A stretch of DNA of 64,000 nucleotides from Siphonobacter aquaeclarae (lineage in GTDB: Bacteria; Bacteroidota; Bacteroidia; Cytophagales; Spirosomataceae), in assembly GCF_900103285.1 (NCBI RefSeq), contig NZ_FNGS01000004.1:291960-355959 (forward strand), read 5' to 3'. The notes below the pieces were generated by a model. The model had not been told where the DNA came from and did not search any database. It saw only the letters and a program-made list of their open reading frames with translations. Below are positions 50,106 to 59,020 of this stretch, one piece after another; position 1 is the stretch's first letter, and each line of letters opens with the position of its first letter. The position numbers and the translations under genes were made by a program.

Positions 50106-51494
50106 ATGATCCGCTTTCTTTTTCTCTGGCTGATACCCATTCTGCCGGCAGCCGCTCAGCTTTTCACCGACCGGGAGACCTACTCCTGCCATGCCGGTCT
50201 GTATTCCGCGCTGCCATTCTGGCTGCAACGCAATACCGGCGGTATACTGACGGGCAACGGACCACTGGCTGCTGCCCGTTTCGCCATCCACGCTGATTAT
50301 CAAACACCTACACATACTCGCTCCTACCTTCGCCGGCGGTTCTGGGATTGGGGTTATGGCGCTGAAATTGCGCTGACGGGAGGAAGCACAATCCATGCTG
50401 TCGTTCCGGAAGGGTATATCAAGGCAAAAGCAGGCCGAATGGAACTTTCCCTTGGCAGGCGAAACGAAGTGGCAGGCCTGGCAGATAGTGTGATGGGTAC
50501 CGGTCCCTTCGCGTGGTCGGGCAATGCGCTGCCGGTGCCAAAAATCGCGCTGCACCTGCCGGAGTGGACGCCGCTGGCGCACGGTCGGCTATCGGTGCGG
50601 GCAGGCATTGCGCATGGCTGGCTGGACGAGCCGCGGGCCGTCGTCCGGCACGTGCGCCTGCATCAAAAGTACCTGTATGGCCGGTGGCAGGGCCGGCGGA
50701 TCGAATGGATGGCCGGTATCAATCACCAGGTTCAATGGGGTGGCCGGGTCAGCGCGGCATGGTTGCGGGAACACCCCGAGCAGGCCGCTTTTTTTCAGCC
50801 GGATGGTACGTTGCCAACCGATGGTGCCGCCTGGTGGTCGGTTTGGACCGGCGCGCGCGTTTCCGGTCATCATTACAACGCCTATGATGCAGGCGAACGG
50901 GTGGGTAATCACCTGGGGACGATTGACGTCGCCGCTTTCCTGCCTGAGACCGGGCTGCTGTTCTACCGTCAGCAGCCCTATGACATGCCCTCTTTGCTCG
51001 GGCTGTCGAATGTGGCGGATGGCCTGACCGGCCTGCGTTTCACGCGGAGGGAAGGCATCCTGCGGCTACTTGTACTCGAATACCTGTCTACCCTGAATCA
51101 GGGCCGGGGCGGCCGGTGGACGGAGGACTACTTCCGCCATGCACAGTACCTGCAGGGATGGACCTACCACGGGCAGGTAATCGGGACGCCCTTCGTCTCG
51201 CCCGAACGAAACCGGGTTGCAGTTATCCACACCGGATGGAAAGCCGTCTGGGAAAATGAAACGGGGCTGGAAGGGAAGCTCTCGTATGTCGCCAGCGCCG
51301 GATACGCCAGCGGGCTCCTCCGCCTGACACTTCCCGCCCGGTTACGCCTGGGCGGAGAATGGGAAGGAGCCCTCGCCGCAGATACCGGCCCGGTATTCCG
51401 GTGGGCGGTATCCATCGGGTGGAAAAAGCAATGGGGACTTTCGGAAGAAAACGTATCCGATGCGGTGCGCTACCGCCGGAAATACCGGCGGTGA
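50106..51494 (+). CDS. Wzi-like outer membrane beta-barrel protein
   Basis: A 462-residue exported protein. The signal peptide is about 1-18 (ILPAAAQ). The rest alternates aromatic and polar residues as in an 18-strand barrel, with the Wzi-family region EGYIKAKAGRMELSLGRR near residue 100-120. In E. coli, Wzi anchors group 1 capsule at the surface. No capsule polymerase or exporter is in the window, so a role in exopolysaccharide retention is inferred from the family alone. Confidence 0.75.
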   Translation: MIRFLFLWLIPILPAAAQLFTDRETYSCHAGLYSALPFWLQRNTGGILTGNGPLAAARFAIHADYQTPTHTRSYLRRRFWDWGYGAEIALTGGSTIHAVVPEGYIKAKAGRMELSLGRRNEVAGLADSVMGTGPFAWSGNALPVPKIALHLPEWTPLAHGRLSVRAGIAHGWLDEPRAVVRHVRLHQKYLYGRWQGRRIEWMAGINHQVQWGGRVSAAWLREHPEQAAFFQPDGTLPTDGAAWWSVWTGARVSGHHYNAYDAGERVGNHLGTIDVAAFLPETGLLFYRQQPYDMPSLLGLSNVADGLTGLRFTRREGILRLLVLEYLSTLNQGRGGRWTEDYFRHAQYLQGWTYHGQVIGTPFVSPERNRVAVIHTGWKAVWENETGLEGKLSYVASAGYASGLLRLTLPARLRLGGEWEGALAADTGPVFRWAVSIGWKKQWGLSEENVSDAVRYRRKYRR

Positions 51495-51830
51495 TCAGGC
51501 CAGCTCCATCACGGTCCGTTTGTGCTCACGCCCCCAGCGGATCATTTCCAGAATGATAGCGGAAAAGGTACGGCAATAGTCTGTGAGCTCATATTCGATC
51601 TGAGACGGGAAGTCCTCGCATACCGTACGGGTGACGAGCGCGTTGAGTTCCAGTTCCTTCAATTCCCGCGATAAGGCCCGGGGCGTAATACCCGGCAGGC
51701 TCTGCTGAATGTCTTTGAACCGCTTGTTTCCGTTACATAACGAGTTGATCACCGGAAGCCTCCACTTCCCTCCGATAGCGTACAGGGCATCCTGAAGCGC
51801 ACGCGCTTCCTCTGATTGGTTCCGTATCAT
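51495..51830 (-). CDS. HxlR-family transcriptional regulator
   Basis: A 111-residue MarR-like winged-helix regulator of the HxlR family: IGGKWRLPVINSL, KRFKDIQQSLPGITPRALSRELKELE, and the wing YELTDYCRTFSAII. Cysteines at C32, C69 and C84 might sense electrophiles or oxidants, as in HypR. It is divergent from the SDR gene, with 85 bases between the starts; it probably regulates that gene. Confidence 0.9.
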   Translation of the reverse strand: MIRNQSEEARALQDALYAIGGKWRLPVINSLCNGNKRFKDIQQSLPGITPRALSRELKELELNALVTRTVCEDFPSQIEYELTDYCRTFSAIILEMIRWGREHKRTVMELA

Positions 51831-51849
51831 GTGACTTTTTTGAGTGTAC

Positions 51850-51863
51850 TATACTCCGGTATA
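51850..51863. promoter_or_regulatory. Possible HxlR operator
   Basis: Inverted repeat TATAC-N4-GTATA in the divergent gap, 30 bases upstream of the SDR -7 element. Confidence 0.4.
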
Positions 51864-51892
51864 CCGCGCCGGAAGCGCATGCCGGCGGTACT

Positions 51893-51900
51893 TAGTTTTG
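51893..51900 (+). promoter_or_regulatory. -7 element of the SDR gene
   Basis: TAGTTTTG, exact consensus, ending 15 bases before the ATG at 51916. Confidence 0.55.
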
Positions 51901-51915
51901 CGCAAAAAAAAAGCG

Positions 51916-52659
51916 ATGAAAACTCTTCAAAACAAAATTGCCCTCGTGACGGGCGGAAACAGTGGAATCGGGTATGCAGCTGCCAGGGTACTGGCCGAAC
52001 GGGGTGCTACCGTCGTCATCACCGGTCGCCGCCGGGAGGCCGTCGAAACTGCCGCGCGGGAACTTGGCGTATTTGGCTTTACCGCCGATCAGGCTGTTCT
52101 GGAAGATACAAATGCGCTGGTTCAATACATCCGCGAACAATTTGGCCGGCTCGACATCCTGTTTATCAACGCCGGAATTGCCGGCGGAGGTTCCAACATT
52201 GAAAACACTACCGCAGAGTACTTCGATACGATGATGAACATCAATTTCCGCGGGGCGTATTTCACCCTGAACCGGTTCATTCCGCTGTTGCCGGAAGGTG
52301 CGTCCGTCGTGTTTCTGTCCTCCATCGTCGCGCAGATGTACGCGCCGCAGAGTTCCGTTTACCAGGCCAGTAAAGCTGCGCTCAACTCGATCGCCAAAAC
52401 TGCCGCTGCCGAGCTGGCTACCCGGAAGATACGGGTAAATATTGTTAGCCCCGGCCCTACCCGAACAGAAGTGCTGAACAAATCCGGTCTCAGCGAAGCG
52501 CAGCTACAGCAGGTTTTTGACCACCTGACCGAGCGGATTCCCCTGAAAAAAATCGGTACAGCCGACGACGTCGCCGGACTCGTCGCCTACCTCAGTGAAG
52601 ACCAGGCCGGCTTCATCACCGGTTCGGAGTTTGTCATCGACGGAGGGCTTACCTTGTAA
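51916..52659 (+). CDS. Short-chain dehydrogenase/reductase
   Basis: A 247-residue classical SDR. The NAD(P) motif is VTGGNSGIGYAAARV (11-25), with N110, S135/S136, Y149 and K153 as the catalytic set (YQASK). The C-terminus has NIVSPGPTRTEV and the last FITGSEFVIDGGLTL. R38-R40 after the second strand (TGRRR) favour NADP. The substrate is unknown; the HxlR gene beside it suggests that it detoxifies reactive carbonyls. The start MKTLQNKIALVTGG was chosen over an ATG at 51844 because the promoter element lies between the two. Confidence 0.92.
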   Translation: MKTLQNKIALVTGGNSGIGYAAARVLAERGATVVITGRRREAVETAARELGVFGFTADQAVLEDTNALVQYIREQFGRLDILFINAGIAGGGSNIENTTAEYFDTMMNINFRGAYFTLNRFIPLLPEGASVVFLSSIVAQMYAPQSSVYQASKAALNSIAKTAAAELATRKIRVNIVSPGPTRTEVLNKSGLSEAQLQQVFDHLTERIPLKKIGTADDVAGLVAYLSEDQAGFITGSEFVIDGGLTL

Positions 52660-52663
52660 ACAA

Positions 52664-52696
52664 AACGAGCCGGCCGGAGTACCCGGTCGGCTCGTT
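52664..52696. terminator. Bidirectional terminator between the SDR and ABC-F genes
   Basis: Fourteen-bp stem with one G-U pair, arms 52664-52677 and 52683-52696, with T-rich sequence on the plus side. Confidence 0.8.
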
Positions 52697-52714
52697 TCAT
52701 TTTTGTGTCAGCAA

Positions 52715-54571
52715 TCAGATATCCGATAACTCCAGCCAGCGTAGTTCCTTCTCTTCCAGCAGGTTGGTAATTTCCTCGACTTCTGCCGCCCAGGCAGCAA
52801 TCTGCTGGTAGTCACCCTCGCCGCCGTTCATCTGTTCCGTCAGCCGGGTCTTCCTGCCTTCAAGGTCCGCGATATCAGACTCCAGACTTTCCAGTTCTTT
52901 CTGTTCCTTGAAGCTGAGCTTGCGTTTGGAGGCTGTCGCGACCGGTTTGGGGGCTTCGGCTTTCGGTTTCGGCGCTTCTGCGACAGGAGCCTGGCTCAGG
53001 CTCTCCCGGTAGTCGGTGTAGTTGCCGGGAAAATCCCGGATAACTCCTTCCCCCTCAAATACAAACAGGTGTTCAACGAGCCGGTCCATGAAGTACCGGT
53101 CGTGCGAAACCAGTACGATACACCCCGCAAACTGAAGCAGGTAATCTTCCAGGACGTTCAGCGTCTGGATATCCAGGTCGTTCGTCGGCTCATCCAGAAT
53201 CAGAAAGTTCGGGTTCCGGATCAGTACCTGCAGCAGTTGCAGACGCCGTTTTTCACCACCGGACAGCTTTTCGACTGCCGTGTATTGTTTCTTGGGATCA
53301 AAAAGAAAGTGCTGCAGAAACTGGCTCGCTGAAATCGTTTCGCCGGAGCCCAGCGTAATCACTTCCGCGATTTCCTTGACGACGTCAATGACGCGCTGAC
53401 CCGGTTTAAAATCGGGTTCAGACTGGGTGTAATACCCGAACCGTACTGTCTCACCGACATCGATCAACCCCGAATCGGGCTGTTGCGCTCCCGTCAGAAT
53501 ATCGAGAAAAGTAGATTTTCCGACGCCGTTTTTACCGACAATACCTACCCGTTCCTTCCGGCGAAATACGTACCCGAAGTCTTTGACAATCTTCAGGTTA
53601 CCAAACGCCTTTTGAATATCGCTCAGCTCGATGATCTTGCTGCCGAGGCGGGTCATGCCGATGTTCAGTTCAACGTTCGACTCTTTCCGCTCCTGGCTGG
53701 CCTTGTCTTTCAGGTCATAAAACGCATCGACGCGGTACTGGGCTTTGGTACCCCGGGCTTTGGGCTGGCGCCGCATCCATTCAAGCTCACGGCGGAGGAG
53801 GTTCTTCGCCTTGTCTACTTCGGAGGCTTCTGCGTGCTGACGTTCTGCCTGTTTTTCAAGGAAGTACGAATAGTTTCCCTTGTGCCGGAAGATACTTCCC
53901 TCCGTCAGTTCGAGGATTTCGGAGCATACGCGATCGAGGAAGTACCGGTCGTGCGTGACCAACAACAGCGTCGTATTCGCAGTCCCGAGGTAGTTTTCGA
54001 GCCATTCAATCGCTTCGAGATCGAGGTGGTTGGTCGGCTCATCCAGAATCAGGAGATCCGGTTCTTCGATCAGTACCTTCGCCAGGGCTACGCGCTTCCG
54101 CTGGCCGCCTGACAGTTGCCCGACGGGCTTGTCGAAATTGCTTTCCGCGACGCCCAGCCGGCCCAGAATCTGTTTCACCTTCGCCTCGTAATCCCAGGCT
54201 TTGAGTGCTTCCATTTTTCCGGCGGCTTCGGTGATCCGGTCGGTATCGTTGTGCGCGAGAGCGTTTTCATACTCCCGGATGACGGCGAGGAGCGGACTGT
54301 CTCCGGCAAAAAGCGTATCCAGAACAGTCACAGCTTCCTCGAGCGCCGGTTGCTGACTGAGGTATCCTACCCGAACCTCTTTCCGGATACTGACGGCCCC
54401 TTCTTCCGGCGCCTGCCAGCCGGCCAGGACATCAAGCAGGGACGTTTTACCCGTACCATTCCGGCCCACAAGCGCCACTTTGTCGCCCTTGCTGAGCCCG
54501 AATGTAATATTCCGGAAGAGCCAGCGCTCACCGGTTGACTTGGACAGCCCTTCGGCCGATAAATAATTCAT
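52715..54571 (-). CDS. ABC-F family ATPase (Uup-like)
   Basis: A 618-residue soluble protein with two ABC domains. Walker A motifs are GRNGTGKTS (about 36-44) and GKNGVGKST (about 346-354); signatures are LSGGQRKRVALAKVL and LSGGEKRRLQLLQVL. A Glu/Arg-rich linker lies between them and a C-terminal coiled coil (about 550-618) is typical of Uup and EttA relatives. ABC-F proteins act on the ribosome or, for Uup, on DNA. It is the last gene of the batD-aroC-ABC-F operon, starting 13 bases after aroC. Confidence 0.93.
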   Translation of the reverse strand: MNYLSAEGLSKSTGERWLFRNITFGLSKGDKVALVGRNGTGKTSLLDVLAGWQAPEEGAVSIRKEVRVGYLSQQPALEEAVTVLDTLFAGDSPLLAVIREYENALAHNDTDRITEAAGKMEALKAWDYEAKVKQILGRLGVAESNFDKPVGQLSGGQRKRVALAKVLIEEPDLLILDEPTNHLDLEAIEWLENYLGTANTTLLLVTHDRYFLDRVCSEILELTEGSIFRHKGNYSYFLEKQAERQHAEASEVDKAKNLLRRELEWMRRQPKARGTKAQYRVDAFYDLKDKASQERKESNVELNIGMTRLGSKIIELSDIQKAFGNLKIVKDFGYVFRRKERVGIVGKNGVGKSTFLDILTGAQQPDSGLIDVGETVRFGYYTQSEPDFKPGQRVIDVVKEIAEVITLGSGETISASQFLQHFLFDPKKQYTAVEKLSGGEKRRLQLLQVLIRNPNFLILDEPTNDLDIQTLNVLEDYLLQFAGCIVLVSHDRYFMDRLVEHLFVFEGEGVIRDFPGNYTDYRESLSQAPVAEAPKPKAEAPKPVATASKRKLSFKEQKELESLESDIADLEGRKTRLTEQMNGGEGDYQQIAAWAAEVEEITNLLEEKELRWLELSDI

Positions 54572-54584
54572 GACAATCGCTTCG

Positions 54585-55664
54585 TTAACTTCTTCTCGAA
54601 CGGTCGATCAGGTAAAAATCGACCAGCACCAGGGCTGCCATTGCTTCGACAATAGGCACGGCTCGGGGAACCACGCAGGGATCGTGGCGGCCTTTTCCGG
54701 AAACGACTACAGGATTTCCGTGGACGTCTACCGAATCCTGGTCTTGCATAATCGTCGCGACAGGCTTGAACGCCACGCGGAAGTAGATATCCTCTCCGTT
54801 GGAAATGCCACCCTGAATACCTCCGGAGAGGTTGGTGCGCGTCCGGACCCGCCCCTGCTCATCCGTATAGTACTCGTCATTGTGCTGGGAGCCGTATAGT
54901 TCAACGCCGTCAAAGCCCGAACCATACTCAAAACCTTTCACCGCGTTGATCGACAACATCGCCTTGCCAAGCTCAGCATGCAATTTGTCAAATACCGGTT
55001 CACCCCAGCCCGCGGGCACGCCTGTGCATACGCAGGAAACCACGCCGCCGATACTGTCACCCTTTTTACGGGTTTCATCGATGAAGGCAAACATCTGTTC
55101 AGCGAGGATAGGGTCAGGGCAGCGGACGGCATTTTCTTCCGCCAGCGCGATGGTCAATTGCTGGTACGGCGTTTCCAGCTTCATCGGGCCTACCTGCGAT
55201 ACGTAGGCTTCAATCGAAACACCCAGTTCTTTCAGTACCAGCTTTGCCAGGGCGCCGGCCGCCACGCGGGCAGCTGTTTCCCGGGCCGAAGAGCGGCCGC
55301 CACCGCGGTAATCCCGGACGCCGTACTTGGCGGTATAGGTATAGTCGGCGTGAGACGGACGGAATTGCTCGGAAATATGGCTGTAATCCTTGGAGCGCTG
55401 ATCTTCATTCGGGATGACGAGGGCAATGGGCGTACCGGTTGTTTTTCCTTCGAAAACACCGGATAGAACCTGGAATTCGTCGGCTTCCCGTCGCTGCGTG
55501 GTGATACGGGACTGACCCGGCTTCCGACGGTCGAGCTCCTGCTGGATAAACGCTTCGTCAAAAGAAATACCGGCGGGGCATCCGTCGACAACCACGCCGA
55601 TCGCCTTGCCGTGAGATTCTCCGAACGTGCTGATTTTGAATAGTGTTCCGTACGTACTGGACAT
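54585..55664 (-). CDS. aroC: Chorismate synthase
   Basis: Last step of the shikimate pathway, converting EPSP to chorismate with reduced FMN. The 359-residue protein has the signature regions [20 protein letters not shown] (N-terminus), [19 protein letters not shown] and [21 protein letters not shown]. It begins 25 bases after batD and ends 13 bases before the ABC-F gene. The rest of the pathway is not nearby. Confidence 0.96.
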   Translation of the reverse strand: MSSTYGTLFKISTFGESHGKAIGVVVDGCPAGISFDEAFIQQELDRRKPGQSRITTQRREADEFQVLSGVFEGKTTGTPIALVIPNEDQRSKDYSHISEQFRPSHADYTYTAKYGVRDYRGGGRSSARETAARVAAGALAKLVLKELGVSIEAYVSQVGPMKLETPYQQLTIALAEENAVRCPDPILAEQMFAFIDETRKKGDSIGGVVSCVCTGVPAGWGEPVFDKLHAELGKAMLSINAVKGFEYGSGFDGVELYGSQHNDEYYTDEQGRVRTRTNLSGGIQGGISNGEDIYFRVAFKPVATIMQDQDSVDVHGNPVVVSGKGRHDPCVVPRAVPIVEAMAALVLVDFYLIDRSRRS

Positions 55665-55689
55665 GGACCTGCTGAATTAAAGAGCCGCG

Positions 55690-57102
55690 CTACCCGCGCC
55701 GGCCCCGGATAAAAATATATAACATGCCCAGTGCCATAATCGTCAGCACGGCATTCGCAATGCTGAGTATATTGGCCTGGACATTGATGAATGGCCTGGA
55801 CGAATCGAGGTCCTCAATTCCGGAGAAAATAGATCCTCCCGGATCACCCGTACTGGCGCCTGCAACGCGTTCGCCGGTACTTTTCAGGACAACGGCCGAC
55901 TGCCAGTTCACATATTTTCCGGTGGATGGATTGAAGAAAATCCAGCGAAAATACGTGCTGAGCGGGAAGTTTCCGGCCTGTTTGGGGATGATCTGGAAAG
56001 TAAACGTCTTTTCGGCGGTCACAATTCCCCTTCTGCGGGTGACGGATTGCAACACCGACGGAGAGTAGAAGTCAAAGAAGCTGTCGTTTTCCGGTGTTGT
56101 GATCGCGACCGGCGTCAGGTTGCCGACGCCGCTGATGGTCACCCGGTACTGAACGCTCTTCCCCGTCCGGATGACTCCGCCCCGGAGCTGCTCGCGCACG
56201 GTATACGATCCGATGACGGCCTGATTTTTTCTCGGATCAGAAGGAAGGGGCTTCGGTGTAACCGTCAGCGGCTGCGACGTAAACGTCATAAACTGCTGTT
56301 TCTTCCCTTTAGGCGTATTAACGGTCATTTTCAGGCTTACTGCCGGAAAGTGAATAGGCTCCGTATTGAATGGGAAATAAACTGCCTGAAACAGGCGGTA
56401 CTCCGTGTATTTCCTTCCCCGGATTGTGGTCTGGTACACCTGGGGCTGGCCGCGTATGCCAAAATTTTCTTCCCAGCAGTTGACAGGGCGGATCTGCTTC
56501 AGAATCGCGCCGAGCTGCATGTTCAGCGCGTAGAAATCCATCTCAAGCGGGTTGTCGTCCGCCACAAAAAAACCGAGAGACAAACTGAACCCTTCCCCCG
56601 CAAATACCTGATTCCGATTGGATCGGAGAGAAAGGAAAGCTGCCGCTTTGGCATCGGCCGGAGCCGTGTCTTCCTCCTCTGCCACTTCTTCCTCGGGTTC
56701 GCCTTCCCTGGCGGCCGCGTCTGTCACATTGACGCTTCCTCCGGGGGATACCACCGTCTGACCGTTGACTGTCATCGTAAACGGCGGAATGTCGTAGGTA
56801 CCCGGCTGGCTTGGAATATAATTTTGGGTGATGCGCTGAACGATTTCGGTCCGATTCCCGATTGTATTGGTGGAAGTCGTGGTGGTGGTACCACGCCGGC
56901 TCATTCCCTTGATATCGGGAAAGCGGTCATACTCGCGCTGCTCACTTCCGGTGATGACGACGGTGATCGAATACGGGCGTCCGGGAGACACAACAGCACT
57001 CCCCAGCTCGATCCGAACAGCCGGTTGCTGGGCAAAAACAAAAACTCTTGAAAAAGAACAATAAAAAAGTAGTAAAATCAAATATATTTGTCGCGCCTTC
57101 AT
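55690..57102 (-). CDS. batD: BatD family protein
   Basis: A 470-residue exported protein with a signal peptide (about 1-24), several immunoglobulin-like oxygen-tolerance domains, and one C-terminal transmembrane helix (ILSIANAVLTIMALGMLYIFI) followed by RGRRG. BatD belongs to the Bacteroides aerotolerance operon, but no batA, batB, batC or batE gene is nearby, so this is an orphan copy. A low-complexity TTTTTTSTNT stretch follows the first domain. The start is ATG 57102, set by the promoter five bases upstream. Confidence 0.88.
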   Translation of the reverse strand: MKARQIYLILLLFYCSFSRVFVFAQQPAVRIELGSAVVSPGRPYSITVVITGSEQREYDRFPDIKGMSRRGTTTTTSTNTIGNRTEIVQRITQNYIPSQPGTYDIPPFTMTVNGQTVVSPGGSVNVTDAAAREGEPEEEVAEEEDTAPADAKAAAFLSLRSNRNQVFAGEGFSLSLGFFVADDNPLEMDFYALNMQLGAILKQIRPVNCWEENFGIRGQPQVYQTTIRGRKYTEYRLFQAVYFPFNTEPIHFPAVSLKMTVNTPKGKKQQFMTFTSQPLTVTPKPLPSDPRKNQAVIGSYTVREQLRGGVIRTGKSVQYRVTISGVGNLTPVAITTPENDSFFDFYSPSVLQSVTRRRGIVTAEKTFTFQIIPKQAGNFPLSTYFRWIFFNPSTGKYVNWQSAVVLKSTGERVAGASTGDPGGSIFSGIEDLDSSRPFINVQANILSIANAVLTIMALGMLYIFIRGRRG

Positions 57103-57107
57103 CGTTA

Positions 57108-57115
57108 CAAAGATA
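57108..57115 (-). promoter_or_regulatory. -7 element of the batD operon
   Basis: Minus strand TATCTTTG, exact, ending five bases before the ATG. Predicts a nearly leaderless message. Confidence 0.5.
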
Positions 57116-57169
57116 GGCCGAAACTGATGGCCGCCAGCCATTTGTTGTACCTTAAACCACCGTCACACC

Positions 57170-57397
57170 ATGTCTATAACTCTCTTAGAATATGTCAAAC
57201 TAATCTTGCAAAAGGTAAGTTTTGACGCAAGGCTATTTGAAAAGGAACTACGTAAAGCAATCCGTCAGCTGATTCCGGCGGAAGTAAAAGAACTCAAAAT
57301 GTGGTGCTATGCCCAATTCGGCAAAGTGTACTACCGTATCCTGCGTCGTTGCTTTGCGACGGTACGCTTTCGCAAACTTCGACTCGCTCAAGAATAG
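57170..57397 (+). CDS. Small conserved basic protein
   Basis: A 75-residue helical protein, MSITLLEYVKLILQKVSF at the N-terminus and a basic C-terminus (FRKLRLAQE). I recognise the pattern from small hypothetical proteins in other Cytophagales genomes, which together with a good terminator supports a real gene. No domain or function known; the charge would allow nucleic-acid or ribosome binding. A weak promoter (TACCTTAA, 57146-57153) lies upstream. Confidence 0.65.
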   Translation: MSITLLEYVKLILQKVSFDARLFEKELRKAIRQLIPAEVKELKMWCYAQFGKVYYRILRRCFATVRFRKLRLAQE

Positions 57398-57421
57398 TTT
57401 GTGGTGATTTTAGGGAAAGCC

Positions 57422-57456
57422 AAAAATCCCCGTTCGGTCTCCGACGGGGATTTTTT
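57422..57456. terminator. Terminator after the small basic protein
   Basis: Long stem, arms 57422-57437 and 57441-57455 with one mismatch, with A/T tracts on both sides. Serves both the small gene and the convergent pyrC. Confidence 0.9.
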
Positions 57457-57477
57457 ATGCGGTAATTTTTCAGACTA

Positions 57478-58842
57478 TCAGCGATCAAACGTCATCCGGC
57501 GGCCCTGAGCCGACTCGTCAAGCGCGCCATCCCGGTACGCCAGGTGCCCGGAAACGAACGTATGCGTGACCGACGACCGGAAGGTATGGCCTTCCAGCGG
57601 CGACCAGCCGCACTGGTAGTAAAGCGACTCTTTCGTGACGGTATTCGGCTTCTCCAGATCCACCAATACCAGATCCGCCCAGTATCCTTCGCGGATATAC
57701 CCGCGCTCTTCGATCCGGAAACAATCTGCTACCGCGTGCGACATTTTCTTCGCTATGGTTTCAAGCGATATCTTCCCGTCGTGGTAAAACTCCAGCATCA
57801 GCAGCAACGGGTGCTGTACCAACGGTAACCCCGATGGCGCGCTCCAGTAGGGCTGCTGTTTTTCTTCCCAGGTATGCGGGGCGTGGTCGGTCGCGATAAC
57901 ATCGATCCGGTCATCGAGCAGGGCCTGCAGAATACGCTGCTTGTGGCCGTCTGCCTTCACTGCCGGGTTGCACTTGATCTGATTGCCGAGGGTCTCATAG
58001 TCCCGGGCGTCAAACCAGAGGTGATGCACGCATACTTCCGCCGTGATGTGTTTTTGTGCTTTGACGGATGCTTCGACAGAAGAATCTCCGTAAAAACCTT
58101 TCTCAAACAAGCCTGTCTCCTCTCCCGTCGTAATGTGCAGGATATGCAGACGGGTACCGTGCTTTTTCGCCAGTTCTACTGCCATCGAGCTGGATTTCAG
58201 ACAGGCCTCCACATTCCGGATTTCAGGGTGTACCCGCGCCGGAGGGTTATCGCCGTACCGTTCTTTGTACAGCGCAACATTGGCCCGGATAGTAGCCTCG
58301 TCTTCGCAGTGCGTCGCAATCAGGTAGGGCGCGTTGGCAAAGAGCTGACCGAGTACTACCGGATTGTCTACCAGCATATTACCGGTCGACGAGCCCATAA
58401 AAATCTTCACACCGCATACCTGGCGGGCGTCTGTCCGCATGACTTCGTCGTAGTTGTCGTTCGACGCCCCCATGTAAAAGGAGTAATTCGCAAGCGAGGT
58501 ACGCGCCGCGATGGCGTATTTATCTGCCAATAGTTCCTGCGTCAGGGCATTCGGTACGGTATTCGGCATTTCCATGAAGCTGGTTACGCCGCCGGCTACG
58601 GCTGCACGGGCTTCGGAGCCGATGGTTGCCTTGTGGGTCAGACCGGGTTCGCGGAAGTGTACCTGGTCGTCGATGACACCGGGAAAGAGGTATTTGCCGT
58701 TTGCGTCAATGACTTCGTCGGCGGTGAGACCCGAAAGCCCTGTTCCGATTTGTTCGATGCGTCCGTTGCGGATAAATACGTCCGCTTCGCGGATCTGCCC
58801 TTCGTTGACGAGGCGGGTATTGAGGAGAAGTACGGATTTCAT
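57478..58842 (-). CDS. pyrC: Dihydroorotase, class I
   Basis: Third step of pyrimidine biosynthesis. The 454-residue amidohydrolase has VIDDQVHFREPGLTHKATIG at the metal site, GVKIFMGSSTGNML with the lysine to be carboxylated, and the IATDHAPHT metal aspartate near residue 310. In most amidohydrolases the first motif is HxH; here it is QxH, which I recognise as usual for Bacteroidota dihydroorotases of this type. The start is MKSVLLLN at 58842; the longer frame to 58923 has no promoter. Confidence 0.92.
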   Translation of the reverse strand: MKSVLLLNTRLVNEGQIREADVFIRNGRIEQIGTGLSGLTADEVIDANGKYLFPGVIDDQVHFREPGLTHKATIGSEARAAVAGGVTSFMEMPNTVPNALTQELLADKYAIAARTSLANYSFYMGASNDNYDEVMRTDARQVCGVKIFMGSSTGNMLVDNPVVLGQLFANAPYLIATHCEDEATIRANVALYKERYGDNPPARVHPEIRNVEACLKSSSMAVELAKKHGTRLHILHITTGEETGLFEKGFYGDSSVEASVKAQKHITAEVCVHHLWFDARDYETLGNQIKCNPAVKADGHKQRILQALLDDRIDVIATDHAPHTWEEKQQPYWSAPSGLPLVQHPLLLMLEFYHDGKISLETIAKKMSHAVADCFRIEERGYIREGYWADLVLVDLEKPNTVTKESLYYQCGWSPLEGHTFRSSVTHTFVSGHLAYRDGALDESAQGRRMTFDR

Positions 58843-58858
58843 TCCTGTCAAATTTCGG

Positions 58859-58866
58859 CAAAGGTA
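58859..58866 (-). promoter_or_regulatory. -7 element of pyrC
   Basis: Minus strand TACCTTTG, exact, 16 bases before the ATG. Confidence 0.5.
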
Positions 58867-58891
58867 CGCGTCCCAACCAAACCGAATACCC

Positions 58892-58959
58892 TTTCTGTGA
58901 AGTCTGTGTCGTCTGTGAGACATTAAAACAGCTCACAGACGACACAGACTTCACAGAAA
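58892..58959. repeat. Nonamer-array hairpin, family D (TCTGTGNNN)
   Basis: Three TCTGTG units at nine-base steps on the plus strand (58894-58919) are exactly inverted at 58932-58957. Counting flanking A/T pairs, the stem is 28 bp and perfect, with a 12-base loop. It sits between the pyrC promoter and the hemB terminator. Confidence 0.9.
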
Positions 58960-58964
58960 AAATG

Positions 58965-59003
58965 AAGCGGGGCTGTTTCGTTCGGATCGAAACAGCCCCG
59001 CTT
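58965..59003 (-). terminator. Terminator of hemB
   Basis: Sixteen-bp perfect stem, arms 58965-58980 and 58988-59003, followed on the minus strand by a run of six T. Confidence 0.9.
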
Positions 59004-59020
59004 TGTCATCAGGTATTGCT

